Assembly: GCF_900111615.1 (NCBI RefSeq)
Contig: NZ_FOHU01000008.1
Location: 97,809 to 161,808, forward strand
Length of the DNA: 64,000 nt
Direction: 5' to 3'
DNA from: Natronincola peptidivorans
GTDB taxonomy: Bacteria; Bacillota; Clostridia; Peptostreptococcales; Natronincolaceae
Part shown: in pieces, positions 8,578-18,556 of the stretch
Layout of the letters: the number at the start of each line of letters is the position of its first letter
How positions within the stretch are numbered: position 1 is the first letter of the stretch
Notes under the pieces: model-generated
Databases searched by the model: none
Told to the model about the DNA's origin: nothing
What the model saw: the letters and a program-made list of their open reading frames with translations, nothing else
Made by a program: the position numbers and the translations under genes

Positions 8578-9138
8578 ATGAGCATTAAAAAATTAATCTT
8601 TAACGAAGAATCGAAAAGTGCAAATAAATTCTTTATGAAGATGTTAAAGTGGTTAGATCACCCCAAAAGAACAAAATATAATAATCCTGAGAAGCTGGCG
8701 AAAGCTTCTGGAATACAACCTGGTCAAACTGTTCTAGAAATTGGCTGTGGATCAGGTTTTTTTACTTCCCATGCGTCAAAACTGCTAGGTAGCGAAGGTA
8801 AACTTTATTCCACAGATATTCATTCCCTAGCTGTTGAAGAAACCCAAAAGAAAGTTAATGAATTGGGACTAAAAAATGTTGTCGTCAAAATAGATGATGC
8901 AATGAGTTCCTCTTTTGAAGATTCCACATTTGATCTTGTATTGCTTTATGGTGTTGTACCAGCCCCTGTGATTTCTATGACAGATATCTCTTGTGAAATC
9001 TACAGAGTATTAAAACCAGGAGGTGTCTATGCTATCTGGACCATGGTGCCATTTTGGTCACCCAATGCTGCACTAAAGAGTGCTTCTTTTGAAAAAATGA
9101 AAAGGGTTAATGGGGTTTATCGTTTTCGCAAATTGTAA
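8578..9138 (+). CDS. class I SAM-dependent methyltransferase
   Basis: A 186-residue methyltransferase. The SAM-binding motif I is VLEIGCGSGFFT near residue 50, followed by the acidic loop STDIH and motif IV FDLVLLYG. The C-terminal VLKPGGVYAIW is typical of class I enzymes. It is short: the fold ends soon after the VLKPGG strand, so the final strands are reduced. ATG at 8578 has AAGGAG in front. Same strand as the EFR1-type flavoprotein, 69 bases downstream, probably in one operon and closed by the terminator at 9191-9246. Substrate unknown. Confidence 0.8.
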   Translation: MSIKKLIFNEESKSANKFFMKMLKWLDHPKRTKYNNPEKLAKASGIQPGQTVLEIGCGSGFFTSHASKLLGSEGKLYSTDIHSLAVEETQKKVNELGLKNVVVKIDDAMSSSFEDSTFDLVLLYGVVPAPVISMTDISCEIYRVLKPGGVYAIWTMVPFWSPNAALKSASFEKMKRVNGVYRFRKL

Positions 9139-9190
9139 AATAGGTGGTTGTTTAAAAGCCTGTATCTATAGCAAGTAAAGCTTTACTCTA

Positions 9191-9246
9191 AAAAACTAGA
9201 CAAGGCAGCAAAATGATTGATTTGATTTTGCTCCTTGTCTAGTTTT
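9191..9246 (+). terminator. terminator of the flavoprotein/methyltransferase operon
   Basis: AAAACTAGACAAGG pairs with CCTTGTCTAGTTTT; the inner AGCAAAAT/ATTTTGCT extends the stem, and TATTTTT follows on the plus strand. Confidence 0.85.
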
Positions 9247-9354
9247 ATTTTTCTACTTATTTCATATCAGATAGTTTTTATATTATTACTAAACAATTTC
9301 ACAGATCAAAAATTTACCCCATCTAAATCCCATGAATTTTTAAAAATATGTAGA

Positions 9355-9744
9355 CTAAGGTTGTAATATCTTATTCCACTTCTCTAGCTCTGCTGAATCA
9401 TTACTGACATCTTTGATAATGACAGTGTTCTTGAATTCTTTCATTTTTTCTCTCGCTATTCTTGCTGTTTTTAGGACAGCTTTATTTTTTGATGTTGACG
9501 TTCCTCTTATTTGTTCATTTAATGCTGCATCATTAATCATAATAGTTATCTCACGATCCACATATTTCTCTAATTCCTCAAACAATGTCATTAATGCAAT
9601 TAGACTTACAATGGCTGGTTTCTGATACTCCTTCAAAACGGTTTTTTTGCAGACCAGTTCTTCTTTATCATAGATGCTATATCTAATCTCTATATCCTCC
9701 CCCTCATAATACCCTGTAATCCCTGCCATATATGCTGTAATCAT
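9355..9744 (-). CDS. conserved-looking hypothetical protein
   Basis: A 129-residue protein that I do not recognise by family. AGGAGG-type signal TGGAGGATTACA precedes its ATG, and codon use resembles its neighbours, so it is likely real. The secondary-structure pattern (three N-terminal strands, helix, strand, helix, strand) resembles an RNase-H-like fold, but the acidic catalytic residues of RNase HI are not evident. It stands alone between the methyltransferase terminator and the channel gene, both transcribed separately. Confidence 0.6.
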   Translation of the reverse strand: MITAYMAGITGYYEGEDIEIRYSIYDKEELVCKKTVLKEYQKPAIVSLIALMTLFEELEKYVDREITIMINDAALNEQIRGTSTSKNKAVLKTARIAREKMKEFKNTVIIKDVSNDSAELEKWNKILQP

Positions 9745-9842
9745 TGTAATCCTCCATTTTCTTTTATTATTATTTTTTAATAGTAGTGGATTAGTATTAT
9801 CCCCATTGGCTGTAATTTATTCCTATCAAAATGTCCCTTGGC

Positions 9843-11225
9843 TTACTTAGAAAAATACTCCTTATATTTTCTATCACTACTTAATATATGCTCAATTAAC
9901 CAAGCATTCAAAAACTCTGAGACATTAGCTGGGAAAATATAATTCTTCTCTTTGTTCAAATCCAGCACTGTCTTCATCAGCTTCTGGTGTTCAAGAATAT
10001 GCGTCTCCAATTCAGGAAAGTTATTATTTCTCAACAGTTGTTCTTCGTTCTTAAAGTGCTGCAATGAATAATCAATTAATTGATCGAAAGTATTTACTAG
10101 AATCGTTTTTGATTCACCCTTTCTAATGGCTTCATTTACATTATTGATTAGATTAATTAATCTCAAGTGTTCTTCATCAATAGAGGCAATGCCTACACTG
10201 TACTCCTCAGACCACTCCAGCTTCGTTTGTACATCATCTTCTTTCCTTTCTTTCTCACCCTTAATGTTGTCATTAAGCAATATGATAACACCATCATCTT
10301 TATTGACTTGTATATCAACAGAGGGGTTATCGATGATTTCAAAGGATTTAGGCTTGTATCCAATTGCTCTTAACCCTTTTTCCTTAGCTAATATTTCCTG
10401 GATGGTTAAGGGTTCATTTGAAAAATGGCGATACATTTTTATATAATACCCATCTATTGGTTGAAAATTCCAATGAGCTGTTTCCTTCTCTTGTCCATAA
10501 TTACCAGCAATGATTTCAGATATTTGCTCTCCTCCTAAAGCTAAGGGATAAACAACAACATCTGCACCCGCTCTTGTAATTCTAGGTTCAAGGGATCTGT
10601 CATCGCCCTGTGCAATAACTTCAATATTAGGGTTCAATTCTTTAGCTGCAAGAGAAAGCGTTAAGTTAATGGTAATGTCAGGAATACAAATAACCATTGT
10701 TTTTGCTCGTTTAATCCCTGCATTCAGCAAGGTAGCATCAGAAGTGCTTGATCCCTGAACAGATACAAACCCAAGCTGACGAGTTTTTTGGATTTCTTCC
10801 TCATTTTCATCTATAACCACGAAGGGGATATTCTTTTCTTGAAGCTTTAAAGCAATAATACCTCCTATCTGTCCAAAACCGCTCAGTATAACATGATCTT
10901 TCATTTTCTTTAGTTGTGAATTCATGGCTCTTCTCCCCATAAAATAGTTTAGTTTGTTTTCTAGTAAAATTGTTGCAAAGCTATTTAATACTGAAGCTGC
11001 CGACCCCAGACCAAAGATAATCAAAAAAATTGTAAATGTCCTTCCAGCATTGGTCAACTGATGGGTTTCTCCATATCCAACTGTAGAGAGGGTGATTATG
11101 GTCATATAGGCTGCGTCTATTATATTCCAACCTTCAATGATTATAAATCCACAGATGCCAAATATAATGACAGCTAGAAAAAGTGAGATACTCTTAATTA
11201 TTTTTATTTTGTTGACTTTATCCAT
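9843..11225 (-). CDS. two-TM potassium channel fused to RCK and bacteriohemerythrin domains
   Basis: A 460-residue protein with three modules. Residues 12-95 form a two-helix pore with the selectivity filter TLSTVGYG at 45-52. Residues 110-325 are an RCK/TrkA-N domain, with the nucleotide loop GFGQIG at 116-121, then a TrkA-C-like part. Residues 336-460 are a complete bacteriohemerythrin, with all seven diiron ligands in place: H353, H390, E394, H409, H413, H446, D451. Potassium channels with RCK domains are common; a C-terminal O2-binding diiron domain is unusual. The inferred role is an O2- or redox-gated potassium channel in the cytoplasmic membrane. GGTGGAG precedes the ATG. Confidence 0.88.
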   Translation of the reverse strand: MDKVNKIKIIKSISLFLAVIIFGICGFIIIEGWNIIDAAYMTIITLSTVGYGETHQLTNAGRTFTIFLIIFGLGSAASVLNSFATILLENKLNYFMGRRAMNSQLKKMKDHVILSGFGQIGGIIALKLQEKNIPFVVIDENEEEIQKTRQLGFVSVQGSSTSDATLLNAGIKRAKTMVICIPDITINLTLSLAAKELNPNIEVIAQGDDRSLEPRITRAGADVVVYPLALGGEQISEIIAGNYGQEKETAHWNFQPIDGYYIKMYRHFSNEPLTIQEILAKEKGLRAIGYKPKSFEIIDNPSVDIQVNKDDGVIILLNDNIKGEKERKEDDVQTKLEWSEEYSVGIASIDEEHLRLINLINNVNEAIRKGESKTILVNTFDQLIDYSLQHFKNEEQLLRNNNFPELETHILEHQKLMKTVLDLNKEKNYIFPANVSEFLNAWLIEHILSSDRKYKEYFSK

Positions 11226-11832
11226 TATGACTCCACCTATTCTTTTTTATTCTTACCTATTATGTTTTCGTGAGTTGTTATTACTGATTTATTTTTTCAT
11301 TTTGCTTTTTACCTTTATTGCACTTTTGAGGAAAGACACCTACAACCCTTCCTCAGTAATAATAAAAATGCTGCTCTATTGTTAAGATAATCTACCAGCT
11401 TTATTTAATTATCTATTTATCATTTCGATAAAAGATTCTAAACTCCTTCTGATAATACCTCAACAGCTCTAATACTATCACTGTATGACTATTGGTGTTT
11501 CATTCATCATCAATGGTGGATGTAAAACTGCTGAAAAGTGCCACAAATAGTGATTAAGAATTACAGGTCACAAGACAAAGACCCCCTAAGTTCTGCCCTA
11601 GGGGATCTTTGATTATTTGCAAATGCTTATCTAAAGCCTTCTATCACTTGATTATAAACTGTCTCTTATCTACAATAGAAAAGCCTTTCTTAAACTATTC
11701 TCTATAATACATCTGAAGAATGTATATAGACATGCTCCTCTAAGTTTTACTATAGTAAGGGCTACATTTGCAGTCTCCAGTTTTTAAAGACGCCGTGAAG
11801 AATGCTTTATCTGGCAAGGCCATCATCTGGAT
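11226..11832. other. 607-bp intergenic region between the channel gene and the first stalk-domain gene
   Basis: The only clear structure is the hairpin at 11577-11610. The short segment CTACATTTGCAG (11762-11773) recurs inside the hairpin element at 25650-25758. No credible coding sequence was found. Confidence 0.4.
11577..11610. terminator. terminator-like hairpin
   Basis: AAAGACCCCCTA pairs with TAGGGGATCTTT around a 10-base loop. It lies about 220 bases past the stop of the FG-GAP/stalk gene (minus strand), with no strong T-tract on either side. Confidence 0.45.
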
Positions 11833-14800
11833 TTACTTAGTAATGCTAATCTCCCTTGTTTCATGATTATACTCCACTGTAGCACCCAGTATCTCACTGA
11901 CAAATCGCAGGGGGACAAAAGTCCTGCCGGGAGGTATAATCCTTGGTTCTGTATCCATCAGAATCATTTCACCATTCACCAGTACCTCCTTAGACCCGAT
12001 GGTTAGCAGGATTTCTGTATCTTCTTCTGTAATCAGCACCTGTCTTGTCTCCGGTAGCCATTTCACCTCTGCTCCCAGTGTTTGGCTGATGAATCGCAGT
12101 GGTACTAGGGTTCTGTTGGATTCTCCATCAATAAAGGGGAATGCATCTAGATAATAGGCTGCTTCGTCTATCGTAGTCTCTAGTTTTCCTATGGTTAGTT
12201 TTATCTGTTTTTTCGGTGTACTTTCTCCCTCAATAGTTTCTTGTTTAGACTCTTCTATTTCTCCTTCTTCTATAATCTGGGTAAAGCTATGTCTGGAGAT
12301 TCTACCATTTCTATCGGTAACTGTGATGGTGTATTGATAGGTACCTGCCTTGGTGGGGGTGCCACTGATGACCCCATCCTTGGAAATGGTGAGTCCCTCA
12401 GGTAATTTCCCGCTGGTGACTTCAAAGCTATAAGCACCGCTGCCTCCTGAGGCTCTTAAGCTATAAGTATAATCCCTGTCTAGTGTTCCTTGAGTAGGAT
12501 TAGTTCTGTTAATACTTAGACTGCTGGAGCTTCCTCCACCACCTGAACTGCCACCGCTAGGTTTATTCGGACTTGATATGTTTACTGTGCTGACTGTTGA
12601 TTCGTTGCTGGTATCTGAATAATCTCTTGCTAATACTCTATAGGTCCCTACGCCTAGTCCCTTAAACACATTGGAATCCTGCCATGTTAATCCATTATCT
12701 TTACTATATTCATAGGTACCACTTCCACCATAGGCTGTTACAGTTATGCTTCCATTGCTTCCACCATAGGTGGTTACATTGGTTTTTCCTATGCTTATGG
12801 TTACATTTGGTGGAGTTGGTGGCTGAAGCTGTAGAACTATAAGGTTAAAATCTCTTGTGTCGCTGGCTCCATTATGATACACAAAAGCCGTCACCGTTAC
12901 ATCTGTGTCACCGCTGCCAAGGGTTGGACGTGTTGTTATACCTGAGTTTCCTGTGGCGTTTATTTTAATAATGCCTTCGTTATCTGAACTCCAGGTGATA
13001 TCAGACCCGTATACAGCTCCTACACTTGTGAGGCTTATATCTTGGGTTACTGAATTTACACTATCACCAGCTGCAAAGCCTATATTTAAGGCAGCTTTAT
13101 CCACTGACACCTTTTCTTGATCCGTTATAGTAGGTACATCTTCTATATATTGTGCTGTTACTGTCAAATGGGAAGTTATATTATTAAAAACCTTATCCCA
13201 TCCTGTAAAGATGTAGCCTGGTCTTGAAGGATTGTCAGGCGGTGTGGCTCCGTTCCCTTCCTCTACTGTTTCAGTTTTCAAATTATATCCATCCCAATCT
13301 TCAAAGGTTACTGTATAAGTTGTTGGTATGGCATGAACTGTAAGGTTATTTGTCTCTACTGTTTTTCCACTGCTGGTATGGGCGATGGTTATTGTACTCC
13401 CATTATCAGTAGTTGCTAATGTTGTCCCATCTATCTTATCAACGGTTAATCCCTTTGCTATAAAATCAGCAAACTCTACTTCTTCCTCTGTACCATTACT
13501 CCAGTGAAGTTTTACTTTAAGTCCACTCAGATCCAGTGCTTCACCTTCGGTATATTCTAGCTTCGGTTGAGTTTCTATGCTTACGCTTTCAACTTCTGTT
13601 ACACTGAAATTAACTTCATAGTTTAATTCCGTAGTATTATCCTCAGCCGTAACTTTCACCCTAGCTGTTCCTGGAATTCCAACAGCCTGAGTAATTTCTA
13701 AGGTTGCGTCGATATGATTGGCTATAGCCGCTATGGATGGTGCATTCATTGTTCCATAGGGCAATTGTACATCATAACTGTATATCGCCGAATCAAACCC
13801 GTTGACTGTAGTTCCTTCAATTGTCAGGTCTTTTAAGGTAGCATCGTTAGCTGAGTCTTTCTCTTTGATCGTAACCGTCGCTGTGGCGGGCAAACCATCA
13901 GCCAACCCAGACGTTATAGTGAGGGTGATAGTAAAGGTTTGATCCCCTGTGTAGATGCCGTTATCGAGAATATTGAATTTCGCTTCAATCGTTTTTTCAT
14001 CTCCACTGGATAAAATCCATCCGTCTCCCCAAAAACCTGCTTTTTCATAATCTCTAAGTAGCACTGCTGTCCCGTTCAAAGTATACCCCAGCCCGACGTT
14101 TCCTTTACTGCCACCGCTGCGGGAAAACCTCAAGATCAGTTCACCACTGCCTTCATCAACTTCAATTGTATCTTCTTCCCAAGCGATTGTTCCATAGCTA
14201 TAGATTTGGTAAGGACTTTCATATATTTCTGCTCCCCCGTCCAAATCAATCCTGACTAGATAGTTTCCATAGGGTAGATTATCTGGTATGTTTAGTTGAA
14301 GTATGGCTTCGTTATTGATGACTGAACCGACAGCTTCTATACTTGGTGATATCAGTTCTCCTTCACTGGTAAGGAAATCAGCCCGGATATTGGTACCATC
14401 CCCTATGCCATTTGTGGTTACAGTGAGTTGGATGCTTTTTGCCGACCCAGCCAAATGTTCGATAGAGGAAAGCACTACATTAGAAATCTTGTCCAACCGA
14501 GTATTGCGCATAATACCTATCCTATTTCTTAGGTCTTCCCCAAAAGCTAAATCATAGGCGCCGTCGCCGTCAAAATCTCCATAAGCAATGGGGGTGGGCT
14601 GGCTGCTGTCCTGTACGTAGAAAACTTTTGCCGCCTGTAAAGTTCCATCCCCGTTACCTGCCATGACTCTAATTTGATTTGTCTCTGCAGTCATGGCAAT
14701 ATCAAGCTTGTTATTGCCATTAAAATCCGCTATTGCCAAATCCCGTCCTCCAGAAGTTGAATGAGATACATCAAAATTACCATCCCCCTGTCCCAATAAA

Positions 14801-15648
14801 ACTTTGAGGACGTTCGATGATGAGCATATCAAATCAATATGAGCATCGGCATTCATATGGGCCGCAGCTATTGTACTCACAGAACTAAGACCAGTATCGA
14901 TAGTGCTACCCACCTCAAATCCACCACTTTCATCATTAAACAAAACATAGATTTTTCCGTCTGTATAACTACCAGCTGCAATATCTAAATAACCATTACC
15001 ATTAAAATCGGCGGTGACCGTTTGATAGATTCTGTGGCCAGGCAGGTATTCGACAAAATTACCCAGGATCCTTCCGTCACCCTCATCCTCTTTACCCATT
15101 AATATTCCTACACCGTTATCAGTTGTGTATTGACTGATAACGACATCTAGTTTTCCATCGTTGTTCAAGTCTACCACTTCAATTTTTTGTGGTGAAGTTC
15201 CAACAGGATAGTTAAAAGTAGGCATGTTAAATGTTCCATCCCCCTCTCCATATAAAATGCGCAACCATTTGCCGTTCTGATTGCTAATGATGATATCCAC
15301 CTTTCCATCCCCATTGAAGTCGGCCATAGCAAGCCCAGTTATAGCCGCATATTGGCCAAAATCATATACATCCGGGTTTTGAAAGGTTCCATCTTCGTTG
15401 CCCAGCATTATCAATACTTTTCCCGGAAGACCTGTACCTAACACCAAGTCCTCATTCCCATTATTGTTTACGTCCTCGGTTAACATAATCAACACTTTTT
15501 CAGAAGGATAATAAGATGGTGCTGCAAAAACCATGTCACTGGAAGTAGCATGAACTGAAATTGGCATACACAATGATAAGCCCAGCGTCAGCAACAGTAT
15601 GATAGCAATTATTTGTCTATCCTTCAAACTACTTGATAAATTATTCAT
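11833..15648 (-). CDS. secreted FG-GAP/Calx-beta/Ig-like protein with C-terminal stalk domain
   Basis: A 1271-residue exported protein. A signal peptide ends near VHA (residue 34). Residues about 40-385 carry repeated FG-GAP/VCBS motifs of the form DFNGDGxxDI, a calcium-binding beta-propeller. Then come a Calx-beta-like domain (about 490-600), a cadherin-like beta-sandwich (605-690), a bacterial Ig-like domain, an InlB/Flg_new-type repeat (about 790-840), another Ig-like domain, a SprB-like repeat, a Ser/Gly linker and a putative-Ig (He_PIG) domain (about 1060-1140). The last 115 residues are the copper-amine-oxidase N-terminal 'stalk' domain (RTLVPLRFI, RTFVPLRFVSE). It is first in a row of three genes ending in this domain, with the shared operator about 430 bases upstream. 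Confidence 0.85.
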   Translation of the reverse strand: MNNLSSSLKDRQIIAIILLLTLGLSLCMPISVHATSSDMVFAAPSYYPSEKVLIMLTEDVNNNGNEDLVLGTGLPGKVLIMLGNEDGTFQNPDVYDFGQYAAITGLAMADFNGDGKVDIIISNQNGKWLRILYGEGDGTFNMPTFNYPVGTSPQKIEVVDLNNDGKLDVVISQYTTDNGVGILMGKEDEGDGRILGNFVEYLPGHRIYQTVTADFNGNGYLDIAAGSYTDGKIYVLFNDESGGFEVGSTIDTGLSSVSTIAAAHMNADAHIDLICSSSNVLKVLLGQGDGNFDVSHSTSGGRDLAIADFNGNNKLDIAMTAETNQIRVMAGNGDGTLQAAKVFYVQDSSQPTPIAYGDFDGDGAYDLAFGEDLRNRIGIMRNTRLDKISNVVLSSIEHLAGSAKSIQLTVTTNGIGDGTNIRADFLTSEGELISPSIEAVGSVINNEAILQLNIPDNLPYGNYLVRIDLDGGAEIYESPYQIYSYGTIAWEEDTIEVDEGSGELILRFSRSGGSKGNVGLGYTLNGTAVLLRDYEKAGFWGDGWILSSGDEKTIEAKFNILDNGIYTGDQTFTITLTITSGLADGLPATATVTIKEKDSANDATLKDLTIEGTTVNGFDSAIYSYDVQLPYGTMNAPSIAAIANHIDATLEITQAVGIPGTARVKVTAEDNTTELNYEVNFSVTEVESVSIETQPKLEYTEGEALDLSGLKVKLHWSNGTEEEVEFADFIAKGLTVDKIDGTTLATTDNGSTITIAHTSSGKTVETNNLTVHAIPTTYTVTFEDWDGYNLKTETVEEGNGATPPDNPSRPGYIFTGWDKVFNNITSHLTVTAQYIEDVPTITDQEKVSVDKAALNIGFAAGDSVNSVTQDISLTSVGAVYGSDITWSSDNEGIIKINATGNSGITTRPTLGSGDTDVTVTAFVYHNGASDTRDFNLIVLQLQPPTPPNVTISIGKTNVTTYGGSNGSITVTAYGGSGTYEYSKDNGLTWQDSNVFKGLGVGTYRVLARDYSDTSNESTVSTVNISSPNKPSGGSSGGGGSSSSLSINRTNPTQGTLDRDYTYSLRASGGSGAYSFEVTSGKLPEGLTISKDGVISGTPTKAGTYQYTITVTDRNGRISRHSFTQIIEEGEIEESKQETIEGESTPKKQIKLTIGKLETTIDEAAYYLDAFPFIDGESNRTLVPLRFISQTLGAEVKWLPETRQVLITEEDTEILLTIGSKEVLVNGEMILMDTEPRIIPPGRTFVPLRFVSEILGATVEYNHETREISITK

Positions 15649-16055
15649 TATTCATCACTCTCTTTCTTATACTTTAAAAAATTTTTAATAACACAAAATT
15701 CTTATGATGGAGATACAACATGGTTTTATGCTTCACCTCTCCTACCCTTTCCCATCATCTACCCGGGTAATACGTTATGAAGTATTTAGTTTCACCAAAA
15801 TCCTGATAACTGTTGATTGACAAATAGCTTGCTATCATTGTCGACACTTTATTGTAGCCTAACAATAATGTTGATTACCCAACAATGAATTTTTTCTATT
15901 TCGTCATTGCAATAGACACCTCCTTAAACTTTTTTCATTTCTATAGCATTATTTCAATATATGCACTGTCTGTCATTTATCACGAGTGCTGTAGTGAAAG
16001 CTTTTGTCTCTTTAGAAAAGTACCCATGTTATTCATATCCACCTATGATTCTTTT
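15649..16055 (-). other. long 5' leader of the FG-GAP/stalk gene
   Basis: If transcription starts just past the TATGAT box (complement 16056-16061), the leader is about 400 bases. It contains a perfect AAGGAGGTG (complement 15918-15926) followed about 10 bases on by ATG and a three-codon frame (M-T-K-stop), and small GTTG/CAAC and GATAGC/GCTATT hairpins. No known riboswitch core was recognised. Confidence 0.35.
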
Positions 16056-16109
16056 ATCATAACAAAACCCGCTGACAGGATTCTGACAAATGATGCCTAT
16101 AAATTGACA
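16056..16109 (-). promoter_or_regulatory. direct-repeat operator and -10 box of the FG-GAP/stalk gene
   Basis: CTGACA repeats (plus strand) at 16072 and 16083 are 11 bp apart; further partial repeats lie at 16093 and 16104. Exactly 10 bp from the first repeat lies TATGAT (complement 16056-16061). There is no good -35, so activation is expected. The layout is identical to three other sites in the window. Confidence 0.7.
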
Positions 16110-16240
16110 AAATATTTGTTTTTACTTTATAATAAATTTTCTTTGTTAAGGTATCTATTTTATAATAACTGCCTTTACTGTATTAATTTATCAACATTTT
16201 TATAGTGTTTTCCTTCATCCACCTATGCAAGTTAAGCTTT

Positions 16241-16280
16241 GAAAATAAAAATAGAACCTCTGAAAATAGTTCTGAGGTCC
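16241..16280 (-). terminator. terminator of the beta-helix/stalk gene
   Basis: CCTCAGAA pairs imperfectly with TTCAGAGG around a 5-base loop and is followed on the minus strand by TTCTATTTTTATTTTC. It lies about 50 bases past the stop. Confidence 0.65.
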
Positions 16281-16330
16281 TAATAGTGCGTTACCGGACC
16301 ACCACAGATGGCCTCTGCATCTTTAATAGA

Positions 16331-18460
16331 TTATCTAATGATGGTAATCTCTCTTGTCTCACTATCATACTCCACTGTAGCTCCCAACACCTCACTGACA
16401 AATCGCAGGGGTACAAAGGTTCTGCCCGGTGGGATTATTCTTGGTTCTGTTTCTATCAAGATGATTTCTCCATTCACCAGTACCTCTTTAGAGCCGATGG
16501 TTAGGAGGATTTCTGTGTCTCCTTCTGTAATCAACACCTGTCTTGTCTCTGGTAGCCATTTCACCTCTGCCCCCAGTGTTTGGCTGATGAATCTCACTGG
16601 TACTAGAGTCCTGTTGGATTCGCTATCTATAAAAGGCATGGCATCCAGCTGTTGGGTTTCATCATCTAGCGTGATATCGGGTTTTCCTATGGTAATCCTT
16701 ATTTTCTTTTTAGGAGGACTTGTTTCTTGAGTTTCTTCTGTCCCTACTATTTCTTCAGTTTCTTCTATTTCCTCTGTCTCCTCTTGTTCTTCTTGACTAT
16801 CTCCTGATGTAGGTCTGCTGGAGCCTCCACCGCCTCCACCGCCGCCTGAACTTGTTGCTGTCCAGCGGGCATTTAGGGTGATATCGCCGGTAATGGTGAA
16901 GCTGTCGCCGGGGGCATAGTTTGTACTTCCGTCCCTCCAGCCTGCAAAGCTATGTCCTATTCTTGTCAGATTGCCGGTATTATCCATAACGGTGACGGTG
17001 GAGCCGCTGGTATAGGAGCTGGAATCCACTGGAACAGTGCCGCTAGTATTGTTGTTGCCATGATAGGTTACTGTGTAAGTCGGCAGTGCCGCAGGCAGCA
17101 CTGTAACTGGAATCGTCAATTGCAGATTGCCATTACCTATCTGACTGGTCAGCAGCAGGTTATATGAACCATCTGCTTCGGGACTCATAGTGACTACATT
17201 ACCATCATTGTTTAGTTGCGCATTTAACTCGTCTGATGTTCCAGGGTCAAGTACAAAGCCTACACCAGGGTCAACACCCTCAATGGTTATGTCATAGCTC
17301 TCAGTGGCCACCATTGATATAGCTTCAGGGAGTGTGGTAAGAAATGCTTTATCTATAGATTCAAATCCATTCACACCGTTGGTAATGTCGGGTCTTAAGG
17401 ATGAAGCTATGGTGATGCTAGCTGTGCCGTTTACAACATAAACGCCATTCCGGGTTCCGCTGATTTGTACATTGCCGCTGATTTCTGCTCTACTGTTTTC
17501 AGTTACATAAACGCCATAGTCATTGCTGCTGATTTGGGCTGTGCCGCTGATTTCGATTCTACTGTTACTCTCCCTAATATAAACACCACTCCCGAATGTG
17601 CCAAAAGCTACTCCCATGGCACTGATGGTGCCGCCGCTGATGCTAACTGTGCTGCCGTTGCTAACATGAACACCTTGACCTCCACTTCCAGTGGATTCAA
17701 TGACACCGCCGCTGATGGTGGCTGTGCCACCTAAAGAACGAACACCTATACCATTCATTCCCATTGCTATGATGTTGCCACCGGTGATTTCCGCTGTACC
17801 ACCGCTTCTAACATCAACACCAGCACCAGTTAATTCCTTCGCTTTAATATTACCACCACTGATGTTGACTGTCCCGCCGTCTTGAACCTGAACACCAATA
17901 CCTCCACTTCCAATCGCTTCAATGACACCACCGCTAATGTTGGCTGTGCCACTGCCTGAAACATCAAGAGCTCGTATTCTCGCTTCAATGATACCGCCAC
18001 TGATGGTGGCTGTACCTCCCCCTTCAATAACAACACTCCATCCAGCAGGTCCCGTTGCTTCAATGGCACCACCATTGATTTTGAGAGTGCCTCCATCCAC
18101 TTTGACGATTGGACTAGTTTGGCCACCTCTGCCGGTCACCTTGATATCTCCACTGATGGTGACATTCCCGTCATTGTCTATGATGATGGAATGATTGTCT
18201 ACATTGATGGCAGAAGCTGTAGTTGAGGTGATTTCTACTTTTCTGTCAATGGTTACATTGTTTGTCAGGTCAAAATCACCAGCGACGTTTATGATGTCAA
18301 CAGTTGGATTTCCAATGGCCGATGTAAACTCTGCCTCATCATAAACGGAAGCGGTGACGGTTTCATCCGCCGCCAGAGCTGTACTCCCTACAAAACACAT
18401 CATGCCAAGGACTACAATCATTCCTGCCATCAGCATTAGAATTTTCTTGCTTATTTTCAT
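16331..18460 (-). CDS. secreted parallel-beta-helix protein with C-terminal stalk domain
   Basis: A 709-residue exported protein. The signal peptide ends near ALAA (residue 31). Residues about 60-345 consist of short repeats with ISGG or ITGG turns and GTATISGG-like rungs, a pectate-lyase-like right-handed beta-helix. A linker follows, then an InlB/Flg_new repeat (YTVTYHGNN, HSFAGW) at about 450-535. After it come a Gly/Ser stretch, a Glu/Thr-rich acidic linker and the stalk domain (about 590-709). The linker and stalk are nearly identical at DNA level to those of the next gene. AGGAGGT precedes ATG. Probably cell-surface or matrix-associated; no catalytic residues can be assigned. Confidence 0.82.
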   Translation of the reverse strand: MKISKKILMLMAGMIVVLGMMCFVGSTALAADETVTASVYDEAEFTSAIGNPTVDIINVAGDFDLTNNVTIDRKVEITSTTASAINVDNHSIIIDNDGNVTISGDIKVTGRGGQTSPIVKVDGGTLKINGGAIEATGPAGWSVVIEGGGTATISGGIIEARIRALDVSGSGTANISGGVIEAIGSGGIGVQVQDGGTVNISGGNIKAKELTGAGVDVRSGGTAEITGGNIIAMGMNGIGVRSLGGTATISGGVIESTGSGGQGVHVSNGSTVSISGGTISAMGVAFGTFGSGVYIRESNSRIEISGTAQISSNDYGVYVTENSRAEISGNVQISGTRNGVYVVNGTASITIASSLRPDITNGVNGFESIDKAFLTTLPEAISMVATESYDITIEGVDPGVGFVLDPGTSDELNAQLNNDGNVVTMSPEADGSYNLLLTSQIGNGNLQLTIPVTVLPAALPTYTVTYHGNNNTSGTVPVDSSSYTSGSTVTVMDNTGNLTRIGHSFAGWRDGSTNYAPGDSFTITGDITLNARWTATSSGGGGGGGGSSRPTSGDSQEEQEETEEIEETEEIVGTEETQETSPPKKKIRITIGKPDITLDDETQQLDAMPFIDSESNRTLVPVRFISQTLGAEVKWLPETRQVLITEGDTEILLTIGSKEVLVNGEIILIETEPRIIPPGRTFVPLRFVSEVLGATVEYDSETREITIIR

Positions 18461-18556
18461 AATTTTTTACCTCCTTTTTTTCTCCAACAGTATATTTGAT
18501 GCTATTTCTTTCCAAAGCTACCACCAAAGGAAAGCATTGTATAGATGTCATCATTC

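Noticed and set aside
11762..11773. CTACATTTGCAG shared with the 25.7-kb hairpin
   Set aside because: Only 12 bp and no matching hairpin arms around it; noted but not called a copy.
18519..18531. CTACCACCAAA matching the operator half-site at 39563
   Set aside because: Single copy, no correctly placed -10 box; probably chance.
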